DNA from: Acanthosepion esculentum
Lineage: Eukaryota; Mollusca; Cephalopoda; Sepiida; Sepiidae
Assembly (NCBI GenBank): GCA_964036315.1
Contig: OZ038498.1
Location: 4,534,501-4,598,500 of the forward strand
Direction: 5' to 3'
DNA: 64,000 nt
In this document: in pieces, positions 1-9,899 of the stretch
Layout of the letters: each line of letters begins with the position of its first letter
Position numbering within the stretch: the stretch's first letter is position 1
The notes under the pieces: generated by a model
Told to the model about the DNA's origin: nothing
Databases searched by the model: none
What the model saw: the letters and a program-made list of their open reading frames with translations, nothing else
Made by a program: the position numbers and the translations under genes

Positions 1-445
1 CTACATATACATACATATATGCACACTCACACATACATACATATGCAACAGGCATACATATATCTACACTCACACAAGTACACATAAATATCCCCATATA
101 CCCATACATATACTCACACATTTAGTGGTAGACACTTACCAGAATTTACTCCCTTACTCATACACATAAACAGGTTAACCTATGATAGAAGCCAATATAC
201 GCAACGATATACCTTCATAAAAAAATAAAAAAAAAAAAAACCATATATATATCCCTATATACACATATACATATCCTACAGTAGAAATAACTCTACATAA
301 CATACACATATATACATCTAAATACAGAACGTATGTTACTTTGTAAGTACCCAGTACACATTCATATAGATAAGGCGACTATCATGCTAAAAAGGTAATA
401 GTCTATTAAGTTTCATTTATCATTATCATAGAAAGTATATGATTT
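1..445. repeat. ACAT/TA-rich low-complexity 3' flank of Penelope-like element
   Basis: The first ~130 bases are imperfect ACAT/CACA runs. An A-run near 222-240 is followed by further TATAC-rich sequence. It lies directly 3' of the minus-strand reverse transcriptase ORF, so part of it may be the 3' untranslated end of that element. No coding signal is seen. Confidence 0.5.
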
Positions 446-2632
446 CTATACTAAGTTAAATTTAAGACGATGCTTACAGTTAACTGTTAGTTCATATCTT
501 TGATTTAAAAGATCAGTCTTATTTTTAAATCTAATTATTTCAAGTTTCTCGTTAAGGCATAAGTAACACGGGGCATATAGTGAGTTACATGTCCGGGCCT
601 TTCTAATTAATTTCCATTTAACCTTAGGTGTTTTATTTTTCTCTTTTAGACTCCAAAAGTATTTGGATAATGAAGTCATATATTTATAGTTACTATTATT
701 AAAAGATTGCAGGTGACCCCGCCAGCGTTCCTTGAATGGTCTCATGGTGCAACCTATGTAGAATTTCTTTATATTTGGATTTTCTAGTGTTGATATAGTA
801 CCGAGATAAACTACAGAGCTAGTTAAACAGTTATTATTTAGTGGACAATTATTGGGATTCCTGCAGTTACATGATTTATTATTTGTGTCATTTTGCTTAA
901 TGTTGCTATGTGCAACCTTGTGGGTTGTCAGGCTCTCCGAATTTATATACTTGCTGAATATACTATTGTTATGTTTTTTAATTATTTTTTCTAGGTTATC
1001 AGCACAACTATAGCTTAACTTAAGAGTATTAGAGTTAAATATTTTACTGAGTGAGTTGGTTCCAGATTTGGGGAAATGTTTTTTAATGAGGTTTAGAAAC
1101 AGGTGCCCCAATTTGGTTTTAACCATAATGTTAAAAGGGGGAGTATACCATATGATTTTTCTAGATCTCTTTCTACCATTGTTGTTGCTATTTATAGGGC
1201 TTTTATATTTAATATTAATATTTTTATATCCACTATTTTTAAGTGCGGAATTGTAAAGGTCACTATGCTTATTAAAAATATCACTGTTTGAAGAGTTGTT
1301 ACTGATCCTACATTCAATAGAATAGGGTATGTGTTTGATGATTGCAGGGGGGTGGTTAGAATTTGGATGAACGTATATTTGATTGGAATTAACTTTTACA
1401 TATGGTTGGTATGTGTTGCTAGTGAGCTCTAGGGTGACGTCTAGGAAGTCTACTCGTTTAACATTAGTGGAAACTATTACTCTGAGACCTAGATCCTTAA
1501 ATACCTTATGTATCATTTTTCTAATACGATCTACTTTAATTTTAGTGGAATTCCTAACTACTAATAACCCGTCGTCCCTATATAATCCTACACTATCAGA
1601 ATCTAGGCAATCAAATGCACTTAAATTATACAAAAGAAATAATCCAACAAGATCAGAAGCTTCAGCAGAATCCAGAGAACCCATTGAAATGTCAAATTTT
1701 TCGTTACAGGACTTTTTGGTCCACTGTTCATCTTTGTAGATTAGAACCGAATTTCGGCACTCCATGATGGTATTCACTTCTCTTTCAGAAATGTTGGAGT
1801 ATTCCCGAGCGAAATCCAGGGCACAAGTGAACAGATTTTTGGATATAGATGGATAATAGTCTGTAATGTCAAACTGTATGAAGGTACATTTATCCTTAAA
1901 TCCGATGTTGGTAAACCAGTTGATGACATCCGCAGTGTTAATCCATTGTAATAGTCCGAGGGTTTTCTTTATGGAGTGGTTGGTTCTTTCTAAGATGTTC
2001 TTACTAATCCTGCCGATTTCCGGTCTAGTTGGGTTTATAATCCTAGTTGATGGCTTAGATCTGAAATCGGGTTTATGATCTTTTAATAAAATATAGGCTT
2101 CTTTAGGTTGTAATTTACTAACTCGATCACTTATCTTTAGTTTATCAGTAATTGATTTGCTGATAGAGTTAATTTTATCAATTTGGTTAAAATTGTCCGT
2201 ATTAATTTTTTTGTAACTACTGGTTAGACTATTTGTTACTAATTTGTCATAATTCCTAGGGGATAATTTATAAAAGTTGGCAGTCTTATCAGATTTAACA
2301 TATAGGTCTTCTGATTTATTGATGTCTTTGACAATGATATCCAGATTTTTTTGGAAACAGTTCTTGAATTTGTAGAAGGTTAATCCCTTGATGATATCTA
2401 ATAGATCATTCTCGAAACTCAATAGATCCTTTATTATAGGTGCAGTTTTGAGACTTTTAAAACCATAGTTCTCTTGTTCATATAGTTGTTCCTTATTCTG
2501 AAGGAAGAAGAAAGCCTTCCATCTCATTCTCCTTATGAAGTTTTCGGTTTGCTGAGTCAAATGGACGAAATAATCCCTTTTGTTTGTGGTGGGAATGTTC
2601 TTCAGTGATAATTCGAAATCGATTTTATCCAT
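446..2632 (-). CDS. Penelope-like element ORF: reverse transcriptase + GIY-YIG endonuclease
   Basis: A 728-residue uninterrupted ORF on the minus strand. The N-terminal ~180 residues are Lys/Asn-rich. An RT finger block (LLKDHKP, RIINPTRPEIG) lies at ~182-207. Motif A (FDITDYYP) is at ~254-261, motif B (SMGSLDSAEASD) at ~316-327 and catalytic motif C (YRDDG) at ~351-355, followed by VDFLDVT at ~394. A cysteine cluster (CNC...CPLNNNC) at ~588-602 precedes a C-terminal GIY-YIG nuclease: VVYLG ~607, FYIGCT ~624, Arg ~637, Glu ~695 and Asn ~710, so the catalytic set looks complete. RT plus C-terminal GIY-YIG is the signature architecture of Penelope-like retroelements, which copy RNA into chromosomal nicks. 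The uninterrupted frame and the complete catalytic set suggest a young copy. Whether it is active cannot be told. The start Met is the first in-frame ATG after a stop. Confidence 0.93.
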   Translation of the reverse strand: MDKIDFELSLKNIPTTNKRDYFVHLTQQTENFIRRMRWKAFFFLQNKEQLYEQENYGFKSLKTAPIIKDLLSFENDLLDIIKGLTFYKFKNCFQKNLDIIVKDINKSEDLYVKSDKTANFYKLSPRNYDKLVTNSLTSSYKKINTDNFNQIDKINSISKSITDKLKISDRVSKLQPKEAYILLKDHKPDFRSKPSTRIINPTRPEIGRISKNILERTNHSIKKTLGLLQWINTADVINWFTNIGFKDKCTFIQFDITDYYPSISKNLFTCALDFAREYSNISEREVNTIMECRNSVLIYKDEQWTKKSCNEKFDISMGSLDSAEASDLVGLFLLYNLSAFDCLDSDSVGLYRDDGLLVVRNSTKIKVDRIRKMIHKVFKDLGLRVIVSTNVKRVDFLDVTLELTSNTYQPYVKVNSNQIYVHPNSNHPPAIIKHIPYSIECRISNNSSNSDIFNKHSDLYNSALKNSGYKNINIKYKSPINSNNNGRKRSRKIIWYTPPFNIMVKTKLGHLFLNLIKKHFPKSGTNSLSKIFNSNTLKLSYSCADNLEKIIKKHNNSIFSKYINSESLTTHKVAHSNIKQNDTNNKSCNCRNPNNCPLNNNCLTSSVVYLGTISTLENPNIKKFYIGCTMRPFKERWRGHLQSFNNSNYKYMTSLSKYFWSLKEKNKTPKVKWKLIRKARTCNSLYAPCYLCLNEKLEIIRFKNKTDLLNQRYELTVNCKHRLKFNLV

Positions 2633-2763
2633 ATTAAGAATATAATAGATAGTGCTCGACAGTAATAGGAGCTAATATCCAAGTTTAGGATTGGTATATA
2701 CGGAATGAAATCCAATAACCAACAATCAATATTCTTTAAAGAGTGCTCAATACAGAGTAGAGC

Positions 2764-2823
<60 letters not shown>

Positions 2824-2881
2824 GGTTATTATTGGAAAGTGCTCAATATCAGTGATAGAACTAACATATTCAGTTTTATGA
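2633..2881 (-). repeat. 5' flank/terminal region of Penelope-like copy 1, including (TA)n
   Basis: Contains a (TA)n tract at 2765-2821. Next to it, at ~2834-2866, is a block reading AAGTGCTCAATATCAG, which recurs at ~11424-11450, ~11806-11835 and, inverted, at ~16700-16730 beside Penelope-like copy 2. The shared block suggests these are pieces of the family's terminal repeats. Confidence 0.5.
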
Positions 2882-2978
2882 ATATGAGTTTATAACCCTG
2901 GGTTTAGCGCGTTTGCGATCCTCAGGCAGTGTGTCTGATGATCACAAAAGCGTGAAACCCAGGGTTAGAAACTCATAT
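2882..2978. repeat. Imperfect palindrome (hairpin) with hammerhead-like words
   Basis: The left arm (ATATGAGTTT, then AACCCTGGGTTT) pairs with the right arm (AAACCCAGGGTT, then AAACTCATAT). Pairing continues imperfectly towards the centre, so nearly the whole 97 bases fold back. The right arm contains CTGATGA and GAAAC spaced as in a hammerhead ribozyme core, and the opposite strand contains CTGAGGA. Stem II and stem I pairing for a ribozyme is weak, so only the hairpin is firm. Confidence 0.7.
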
Positions 2979-3222
2979 CTATACAATTGAATATATATAT
3001 ATATATATATATATTAGGATTAGAATTTATATTTATTATTTACAACTTTATTTTCATTCTTCAATGTTGATCTGGGTCGAACTCCAAATTCAAAACCAAA
3101 TACAATTCTTTTAAATCTTTTAACGTGTTCATTTGCATATTTATATTTTCCTATATAAGGCTCTTATTTCATTGTACTTTATTTTTCTTATTTTAAATCA
3201 TTTTCTTTCCATTGATATGTAT
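2979..3222. other. AT-rich spacer with short (TA)n
   Basis: A (TA)n run at ~2990-3013, then AT-rich sequence with no coding or repeat identity seen. Confidence 0.5.

Positions 3223-3272
<50 letters not shown>
3223..3272. repeat. (TAG)n trinucleotide microsatellite
   Basis: About 16 uninterrupted TAG units. It translates as polySer in one frame, which is an artefact. Confidence 0.97.
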
Positions 3273-3805
3273 CTTTATTTTATTTTGCTTTATTTTATTT
3301 TATATTATTGTATCTTATTTTATTTTTTATTTTGCCGTCCTTGATTTCCCAACGCCCCTTTTTTGTTTACTTGCGTTTTCAAAACCAACGTCTCCCTAAT
3401 TTAGAATTTGTATTTTTTTTATTTCCAACGTTATTTTCAATCTTAAATGCTAATCTGAACTTGAATTCAAATTTAAAATTAAACTACAATTCATTTAATT
3501 ATTTTAACTACCATAATATTCCACCCCAACCAGACGTGAACCAGACAATTTTTTTTAAAACTGGTATCTACCCAAAATATAAATAAAAATAAAAACAAAT
3601 ATTATAATTTCAGCATTTGAAAATTGCTTCGGCATGAAACTCGGAGTCGTGCAATTAATGTAAGCTTTTATGTATATTTCTTAATAAATATATTAAATGG
3701 ATCTGTTGCTTAACATTGAACACTGCTTTTTCTTAAACTATAGAGTATTTATATGTATTTGTATACGATCGCTCGCTCTTATAAGTCCCTATATTTACCC
3801 ATTCG

Positions 3806-3808
<3 letters not shown>
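3273..3808. other. AT-rich DNA, nothing recognised
   Basis: TTTTA-rich sequence with an open frame that does not resemble any known protein. Confidence 0.5.

Positions 3809-3885
<77 letters not shown>
3809..3885. repeat. (TA)n microsatellite
   Basis: About 38 uninterrupted TA units. Confidence 0.98.
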
Positions 3886-3886
<1 letters not shown>

Positions 3887-3969
3887 CTAAAGAATTCATG
3901 ATATTTTTCTTTATTAATCCGACAAGAAGGGTGAGCTTAAAAGATAGTATTCAACCTGGCTTAATCGGC

Positions 3970-4063
3970 GATGCTCTTCGTGGCCGAGTCGGTTAAAAGC
4001 ACGTCAGATCTAACGACGGTTTTCCCTGCAAAGAGGGACGCAGATTTGAATCTTACCAGTCGT
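3970..4063 (+). pseudogene. tRNA-Ser/Leu-like relic
   Basis: Contains TGGCCGAGTCGGTTAAAAGC (A box and D-arm of a class II tRNA), a long variable-arm-like segment, and GCAGATTTGAATCT (a decayed B box/T-arm). The order and spacing match a serine/leucine tRNA, but the anticodon loop is irregular and the acceptor arms do not pair. It is a tRNA pseudogene or the head of a SINE whose body is missing. Confidence 0.6.
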
Positions 4064-4114
4064 TTTTTAATGAAACTTGTATAAAAGAGGGACTTCTGTA
4101 CAAAAACACAATTT

Positions 4115-4465
4115 ATATGTGTAAGTCTATATGTATGCATGCATGCATGTATGTATATAAGTATATATGTATATACATATGTATATATGTATGTGTATAT
4201 ATATGTATGTACGTATGTATATATGCATATATGTATGTATGTGTGTATGTACGTATGTATGTATATAGGTATGTACGTATGTATGTATATATGTACGTAT
4301 GTATATATAAATGAACGCATGTACGTATATATGTTCGTATGTATGTCTATATATACATATGTGTGTATGTATATCCATATGTATGTATATATGTATGTAT
4401 ATACTATGTATGTATATATGTACGTATATATGTATGTATATGTTTATGAATGTATGTATACGAAA
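4115..4465. repeat. ATGT/TATG imperfect microsatellite array
   Basis: About 350 bases of ATGT, ATAT and ACGT tetranucleotides. Open in several frames on both strands because of the 4-bp period. Not coding. Confidence 0.95.
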
Positions 4466-4822
4466 TAATTACGTGTCCAACATTAATTTTTTCAAACAGA
4501 TTGTTTTACTCGTCCATACGCAATGTTTGACAATTTCTGATGTTTTGAACGGAGATGGCGTCATCTTCTTTTTTCAAACTTTGTCCTCGTATACAAAATG
4601 GAAAGATGACCGTTTACATATGATAGGGATTCGGTCTCGAACTGGCCATTGACCGTTTTGATTTCTCTGAACGGTGGGAATACTCCGAGTAACGTTCGTG
4701 GTCATGATCCGACGCTATCTTGGATATACTGTCATTGGCATCTGCAGAAAATGATTTAAAAATTAGCATCAACAATGTTTTATTACATTAAGCAGAATAA
4801 TTTGTTTTTTCTCACGGATTGT
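4466..4822. other. Unrecognised spacer
   Basis: No gene or repeat family recognised. A GTTCGAGACC-like B-box word lies on the minus strand near 4630-4645 without a convincing A box. Confidence 0.4.
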
Positions 4823-4880
4823 ACAGGGTGTCCCCAAAGTCACCTCGTTTTATTTATTTATTTATTTATTTATTTATTGT
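4823..4880. repeat. Solo mariner-type terminal repeat word next to (TTTA)n
   Basis: ACAGGGTGTCCCCAAAGTCA resembles the terminal-repeat start seen on the inverted-repeat element at 47643-48013. It is followed by TTTA units at ~4849-4880. No partner repeat was found nearby. Confidence 0.45.
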
Positions 4881-4900
4881 TCTTTTTATGTTTTTTTTTT

Positions 4901-5112
4901 TAAGCATTTCACCCCAAACAAGGACGGAGTGCCACTAGCACGCAAGGGGTTACAGAGAGTGAGAGCAAGAGTAAAGAGGGGTGTTTGAGGGAAGGATATA
5001 GAGAAGGACGGGGATCAGGATCAAGGCATCAGAGGATGTCGATTGATATTACACTTGAATATTTGAAGATTATAGCTATCAGGGAAGCAAGTAGGAGGAA
5101 GGGAGTTCCCAT
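4901..5112 (-). mobile_element. CR1-like LINE 3' fragment, tandem copy A
   Basis: Minus-strand 3' end of a non-LTR retrotransposon. It aligns base for base with 5260-5480 (same AAGCATTTCA...CAAACAAGG start, same GGGGTTACAGAGA block). It is interrupted by a hairpin at 5113, so only the 3' untranslated region and last codons remain. Confidence 0.8.
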
Positions 5113-5186
5113 CTCTGTCCCATAATGATTGTTCCATTTACGTACAAATTTCATAGACTAAATGGAACAATCATTATGGGACAGAG
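5113..5186. repeat. 28-bp perfect inverted repeat
   Basis: Arms 5113-5140 and 5159-5186 are exact reverse complements, separated by an 18-base loop. It sits exactly at the break in the upstream CR1-like copy. Confidence 0.9.
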
Positions 5187-5259
5187 GTAGAATAATATAG
5201 AAGAATGGCTTGTTTAATAATCAGATTAAATTGAAAGAGGAGAGAAAACATTTTCTTTT

Positions 5260-5720
5260 TAAGCATTTCATCCCAAACAAGGCGGGAGTGATACTAGCAC
5301 GCAAGGGGTTACAGAGAATGGGAGCAAGAGTAAAGAGGGGTGTTTGAGGAAAGGATATAGAGAAGGACAGGGGATTAGATCAAGGCATCAGAAGATGTCG
5401 ATTGACGTTATATTTGAATATTTGAAGACTATAATTGTCAGGGATGCAAGAAAGAAGGAGTTCCACAGACGGGAAGTGCGAGACATGAAACTATTAGAGT
5501 AGAAGAGACGGCTACATTTAACCGTTTTCACAGTGAAAGGGTGGGACTGAGATGCCAGCCTAGTAACACTCTTAAATTCATGCAGTTTGGGAACCAACGA
5601 AAATAGCTCATCGGAGGAGTTACCGTGAAAGTACTTGTAGAAAAGACAGAGGGAAGCATCGTCACGTCTGTGAGAAAGTGACTGTAGACGAGATGCCAGA
5701 CCAGAACCTAGCACATTGCA
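5260..5720 (-). mobile_element. CR1-like LINE C-terminal and 3' fragment, tandem copy B
   Basis: The minus-strand peptide includes LASRLQSLSHRR, LFYKYFHGNSSDELFSLVP and SRLWNS. This is the C-terminal tail seen after the RT domain in CR1/L2/Jockey-group LINEs. The 5' truncation is typical of target-primed integration. It lies ~360 bp from copy A in the same orientation. Confidence 0.85.
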
Positions 5721-6265
5721 TATCAGTCTCTGGATTTATTTACAAATTTCATAACATGACAGATGTTTTATAATTTTATCTCGTATTTTTGTTATTTTTT
5801 TCAGAACTTTGATTAATATAGCGAAATTACTCATGAAAAAATTTACAACTGAAAATGAACCAAAATCCTGGAATTTTATTTGGGATTTAACCAATCTATC
5901 ATTCGCACCCCAGAAGAATCCTATTGATGCTTCCATACCAAAAAAAATCACCATTGAATTTCATGACTTATCGCTTGTTTCAACGTTTTAGGCAGTAAAT
6001 GACTTGCCACGACATGGAATAGACTGTACAGTCCATTCGTTGCTAAACCGTGAACCTGTGCGAGACTGTTAAATAAGAACCAGGAACAAAGATTTGCAAA
6101 TGCTCTGATGAAATGAAGGCGTCTCTGATGTCTTTGCATCGCATACGAATAGACGATTTGCACCTGTACCCATACATCAATAAATCCTTTCGGTCTTCAA
6201 TCAGCATGGATGATGCTAACCGCCAGGTGAGTGATTCTTGCGATTTTTCTAACACTTTCCGCTGT
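5721..6265. other. Unrecognised sequence
   Basis: Short overlapping open frames on both strands with no recognisable family. The segment just before 6266 may belong to the adjacent LINE fragment. Confidence 0.4.
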
Positions 6266-6570
6266 CGGGCAGTGGAAAGATTATATTGAATCAATTACTA
6301 AGTCTGCTACTAGGAAACTTGGTTTACTATATCGTGCTAGAAATCTATGTTAACGGTTTCCTCTATTGCATTTCTCGCTTGTGGAACTTGCTTCCTGCTT
6401 CTTGCTTCGAAGTCAACATTGATCTTCATAAATGTAAATGCAATTCTTCTTCTTTTGTTATTCTCTCTCCTTAATTTTTCTTTTTGTTTTCTCATACTCT
6501 ATAATACTCAGTAACGCCCACACTTGCGTTTTAGTGGCTTTATTGCCTTGCTTGGGGTGAAATTATTTTA
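6266..6570 (+). mobile_element. CR1-like LINE 3' fragment with internal deletion
   Basis: Begins with codons for WKDYIESITKSATRKLG, then YRAR, a conserved block ahead of the C-terminal tail. It then jumps to SRLWNLLPASCF and ends in the family's 3' motif (GTGGCTTTATTGCCTTGCTT, then GGGGTGAAAT). The middle block (YKSTIRPC...) is missing. Confidence 0.8.
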
Positions 6571-6739
6571 AAAAAACAGATAATACAGAAACCCAGGGGG
6601 TAGAAATTCGAAGACTGCAGCCAGAGTTATTGACCCCCTGTTATTTAGCATGCTAACGAAAGAACGCTTATGTTTGAGGTCGAAAATGGAAGATATTTAC
6701 GTCGTATTATTTGTCATTTTATAATAGTATTTTCATAAT

Positions 6740-7115
6740 TAAATGGGAATTAATCCCAGTCGATTCCATTACATTCACTTACGTGCTAATACCCTTGGGA
6801 AAGGTGTGAATCCTCTTCTTCTCCCTCCAACTATGGGTAAATAGCAGGACAGACTGGGTTCTATAGCCTTGGATGGCAACTGGTCTAGGAGAAGGACAAC
6901 TCTGAATTCAAAACCTGCGGAGGGTCGTTTTGGGACCTTGTGGCATCCGTTGCACCAGGTCCCTGTATTCGTCCCTCCAAAAAGTGTGGATGGCCCTGCA
7001 CAAGGCCTTCACCACTATAATCAAATCCTGTGTGGCTGTCGGGCTTTCAGTTTCTGGGAACTGATCTGTCTGACCCTCATACGTCGAGTTCGACGCGAGA
7101 GCGATATGAATTAAA
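6740..7115 (+). mobile_element. tRNA-derived SINE, head truncated
   Basis: Contains the SINE body shared with 9510-9790, 32541-32870 and the inverse of 61367-61632: TTACATTCACTTACGTGCTA, CCTTGGGAAAGGT, ATGGGTAAATAGCAGGACAG and AAGGACAACTCTGAATTC. The B box is reduced to ATCCCAGTC. A further ~180 bp after ~6930 may be family tail or flank. Confidence 0.75.
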
Positions 7116-7620
7116 TGGGAATATATTTTCGGTGTTTGAATTTTCATTCTGTTTTTGAATAATAAAAGATGTTGAAATCACTAGATTTTTAAATCACTGA
7201 GTGATTTCTAGGACACCGCGTACTACCGTGCCATTGCTACGATACAAGAATATTGTCTATAGAGAATGTTTGCTAAATAAGTTGGAATGTCTACCTTGAT
7301 TATCCATATTTAAAATCAATCCTTTTCCTCAACCCGAAAACTGTCACGGCGATATGTCACGTACAACAAAGGCTCTGAAACAAATTTCCCTATGGATGAC
7401 TATGAACCCTCGGTCTCTGTGTGATTTTGTTGACATGATTAAATTCGGCAATGAGTGACTTACCTGTTTATAAAGGTCATTGCTGATTTCTCCCTGTAAT
7501 TCGTTAATACTTTCATCGTTTCGAAATAAGGAGAATTATTTGAATTTTTCTTTCCAAAGATATTTTCAAGATGATTTTTCCATGATCTTCACAATATCGT
7601 GGTAATAGGAACTCAGCAAA
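7116..7620. other. Unrecognised AT-rich spacer
   Basis: No ORF, tRNA-like or repeat signature seen. Confidence 0.4.
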
Positions 7621-7720
7621 CAACGGCTTCTTCTTCTTCTTCTACTCCTCCTCCTTCTTCTTCTTCTACTCCTCCTCCTTCTTCTTATACTCCTCCTCCT
7701 CCTTCTTCTTCTTCTTCTAT
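7621..7720. repeat. (CTT/CTC)n polypyrimidine triplet repeat
   Basis: About 100 bases of CTT and CTC units, with two internal ~28-bp higher-order repeats. Confidence 0.95.
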
Positions 7721-8185
7721 TTGTCCCTTCAGATCGTGTACGATCATGGCTTCACACTTCCTCTGATTTGTACCTTTTAGCAATGTTTCTTGTTTTGTTA
7801 TCCCCCACCCATCGTAGCCGGTTCAAGAGACTCGTGAACTCCCCACCTACCTCGAATTTATGATACGAGGCCCCCATTCTACTTTATCGCAATTTCCATA
7901 AGGTGATATTCATTTAAAGAACAAATTTTTTTGTAACCTAATTATGTAAAATAATGGATCAATTTCAATATAGGTGAAAAATTCATCTAGAAAAATTACA
8001 AATAAATGTGATATATGTAAATCCAAATTAGAGACATGTCATAATAGAGGATTCCATCTTAAATAAGCCAACAATGTTTTGCGGCAATTTTTAACATCAA
8101 CTGCAGATTTATCTTGTTAAAAGTTGAAGAATTTTAACACATGAAACATTATGGATAGAAATTAGTGAATTTTTTTCTTTTTGAG
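7721..8185 (-). mobile_element. Dispersed repeat R, copy 1 (RTE-like 3' tail)
   Basis: Near identical in order to 33650-34155: TTCAGATCGTG, ATCATGGCTTC, ACCTTTTAGCAATGTTT, then TTTCCATAAGG, AATTATGTA and CATTATGGAT. Read on the minus strand, its end matches the 3' tail of the RTE-like LINE in this window (GCCATGAT...GAAGGGACA). This suggests a truncated LINE or a non-autonomous partner using the same tail. Confidence 0.75.
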
Positions 8186-8811
8186 ACTTAGAATGAGCAA
8201 AAGAAATTCACGGATTTGAACAAAAAAAAGAAACCAGAATGACGTCAAAATCATTTCAGAAAATCTTTCAGCCTTTGATAGTCAGTTTTCCTTTCACTTG
8301 TAACGCGTCTATAAATGTAGGTAGAAAAAAGGCAACTATTGATAAAATGGCGATGGTCACAAAGAACCGCTATTAGACTTGCTAATAACAAAAATGGCGG
8401 AAACATAAACAGAAAGAAAAAGAAACTTAATTAAATTGGCTAGATTATATATAACCAAAACATATATTTAAAAAGAATAATTTAAATTTAAAATCCACAG
8501 CATCTCCTTTCCTTCGTGCAGGACAATCTCCTCACAAAGCAGCAGAAATACGGTTAATCCTAAATAACGAAATGCGTCACACGAAAACTTTTTCCACTTC
8601 GTCATAATATTTTCCTTTTAATATTTGATATATAAGAACAAGTATTGAACAACACCATCATTGGCCTGTGTGATCAACCTGCATGCCACAGATTCGAATA
8701 AATGAAAGTGTTTACTAACCTAAATTTTATTTTTAAAGTTTACAATCAAATGGATTGAGACAGACTGAGATGGAGCGATAGATAACGAGAGGAAAAAATG
8801 AAGCAGCTTAC
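8186..8811. other. Intronic or 3' non-coding sequence of the LHFPL gene
   Basis: AT-rich. The final coding exon of the LHFPL gene, if separate, was not found here by eye. Confidence 0.4.
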
Positions 8812-9042
8812 GTTTATTGTCGTAGATGTCAGGCAGCAATTTGGCCTGTTTGGAAGCGAGCACGAAGGCCAACACTGCGAGGATAATGGCGTCGAAAATG
8901 AGGATGATGGCTAAAATATATGCCCACCGGATACCACAGCGGTCTAATTGGAACTTGTCTGCGTTCTGGCCGCAAATACGCCGTACCACGTGATGATCCC
9001 AACCATTGGGATAAATCACGCAACCAAGAATCATGAACACAG
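8812..9042 (-). CDS. LHFPL-family tetraspan protein, second coding exon
   Basis: On the minus strand a polypyrimidine acceptor (TTTTATTATTTCAG) precedes CTGTGTTCATG at 9042. Joined to the lone G left by the exon at 33127-33553, this reads AVFMILGCVIYPNGWD, then a cysteine-bearing loop (RRICGQ...DRCGIRWAY) and transmembrane segment 4 (ILAIILIFDAIILAVLAFVLASK). These are the diagnostic C-terminal blocks of LHFPL proteins (vertebrate LHFPL3-5 have LGCMIFPDGWD and RWAYILAIIGI). The exon probably ends at 8812, where AATAAAC is followed by GTAAGC, leaving phase 1. If that donor is not used, the frame runs on to a stop near 8720 with non-conserved residues. In total 213 residues are encoded by the two exons, against ~220-240 for the family. 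Confidence 0.9.
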
Positions 9043-9421
9043 CTGAAATAATAAAAATAAAAATCTAATGAGAAATAGTTTCATAATGCAGAGTTTACAA
9101 ATATGCAAACATGAAGACCACGTTCGTAGCCCCCAAAGCTAACCTGTGCTGATCTCCTGCGATTGGCCACAAATTCCAGGAATGCTAGTGATTTCGTTAA
9201 CCACTGGTCCTGTAGTAAGTTACCAGCCGACTTGATGGTGAGAAGTCTCACCCGAAACGTCGAAGTCACGTGGGTTAGATTAACTTTGCTGTCCAACATT
9301 GGGATTACCTGCAGAAGATCTCAACATGAAACACCCCGTGGGAGCAAAATATTTCTGGCGTGAACTGAAAATAAATTCTGTATAAGGATTAGAGACTGTC
9401 GTGTTAATAGTTTTGTTTTTA

Positions 9422-9454
9422 TCAGTTACGTTAAAAGTTTATTAACGTAACTGA
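9422..9454. repeat. 13-bp inverted repeat
   Basis: TCAGTTACGTTAA and its exact reverse complement flank a 7-base loop. Confidence 0.75.
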
Positions 9455-9509
9455 CCGGAAGAGAAGTAAAAGTCAGTATCGCTTATTTAGACTTGAAGCA
9501 GGGATGAAA

Positions 9510-9790
9510 TTAAGTTATCTGATACGAAGTGAGGAATCGGAGAGCCGAGTTCGAATCCCAGTCGAATGCATTACATTCACTTACTTGCTAATAACCTTGG
9601 GAAAGGTACAAATCCTCTTCTCCTCCCAGATATGAGTAAATAGCAGGACAGGCTAGGTTGGCAACTTGTCTACCGCAGAAAGAAATGGCAACCTACTGCA
9701 GAAAAAATCTACCTCGTCACTCATGCATCGAAAGATACATGATCGCCTAAACGTGTATCGCGCATGGCACATAACTGATAAATATTTGGT
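9510..9790 (+). mobile_element. tRNA-derived SINE
   Basis: Has a B box (GAGTTCGAATCCCAGTC) at ~9548-9565 and then the family body (TTACATTCACTTACTTGCTA, CCTTGGGAAAGGT, GAGTAAATAGCAGGACAGG). It ends with CATGATCGCCTAAACGTGTA, a diverged form of the RTE-like LINE 3' end. The A box is eroded. Confidence 0.85.
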
Positions 9791-9899
9791 TAAAGATAAA
9801 TATTTTTAAGTGGAAGTAACAAGTCATAAATTAAGTTGATTTACTTTCCTTCCCACAATAAAGCGTGGCTCGAGGATGTCTATTCCGTCAGTCAGATGT

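Noticed and set aside
1383..1739. 118-residue plus-strand frame inside the Penelope ORF
   Set aside because: Antisense shadow of a well-supported RT reading frame.
2882..2978. Calling this a definite hammerhead ribozyme
   Set aside because: CTGATGA and GAAAC are present, but stem II has mismatches and no stem I pairing is seen. Kept as palindrome only.
3970..4063. Functional tRNA gene
   Set aside because: A and B boxes recognisable, but acceptor arms do not pair and the anticodon loop is irregular.
4115..4465. Long open frames on both strands (Met/Tyr/Val/Cys-rich)
   Set aside because: Translation of an ATGT-type tetranucleotide array. All frames stay open because of the period.
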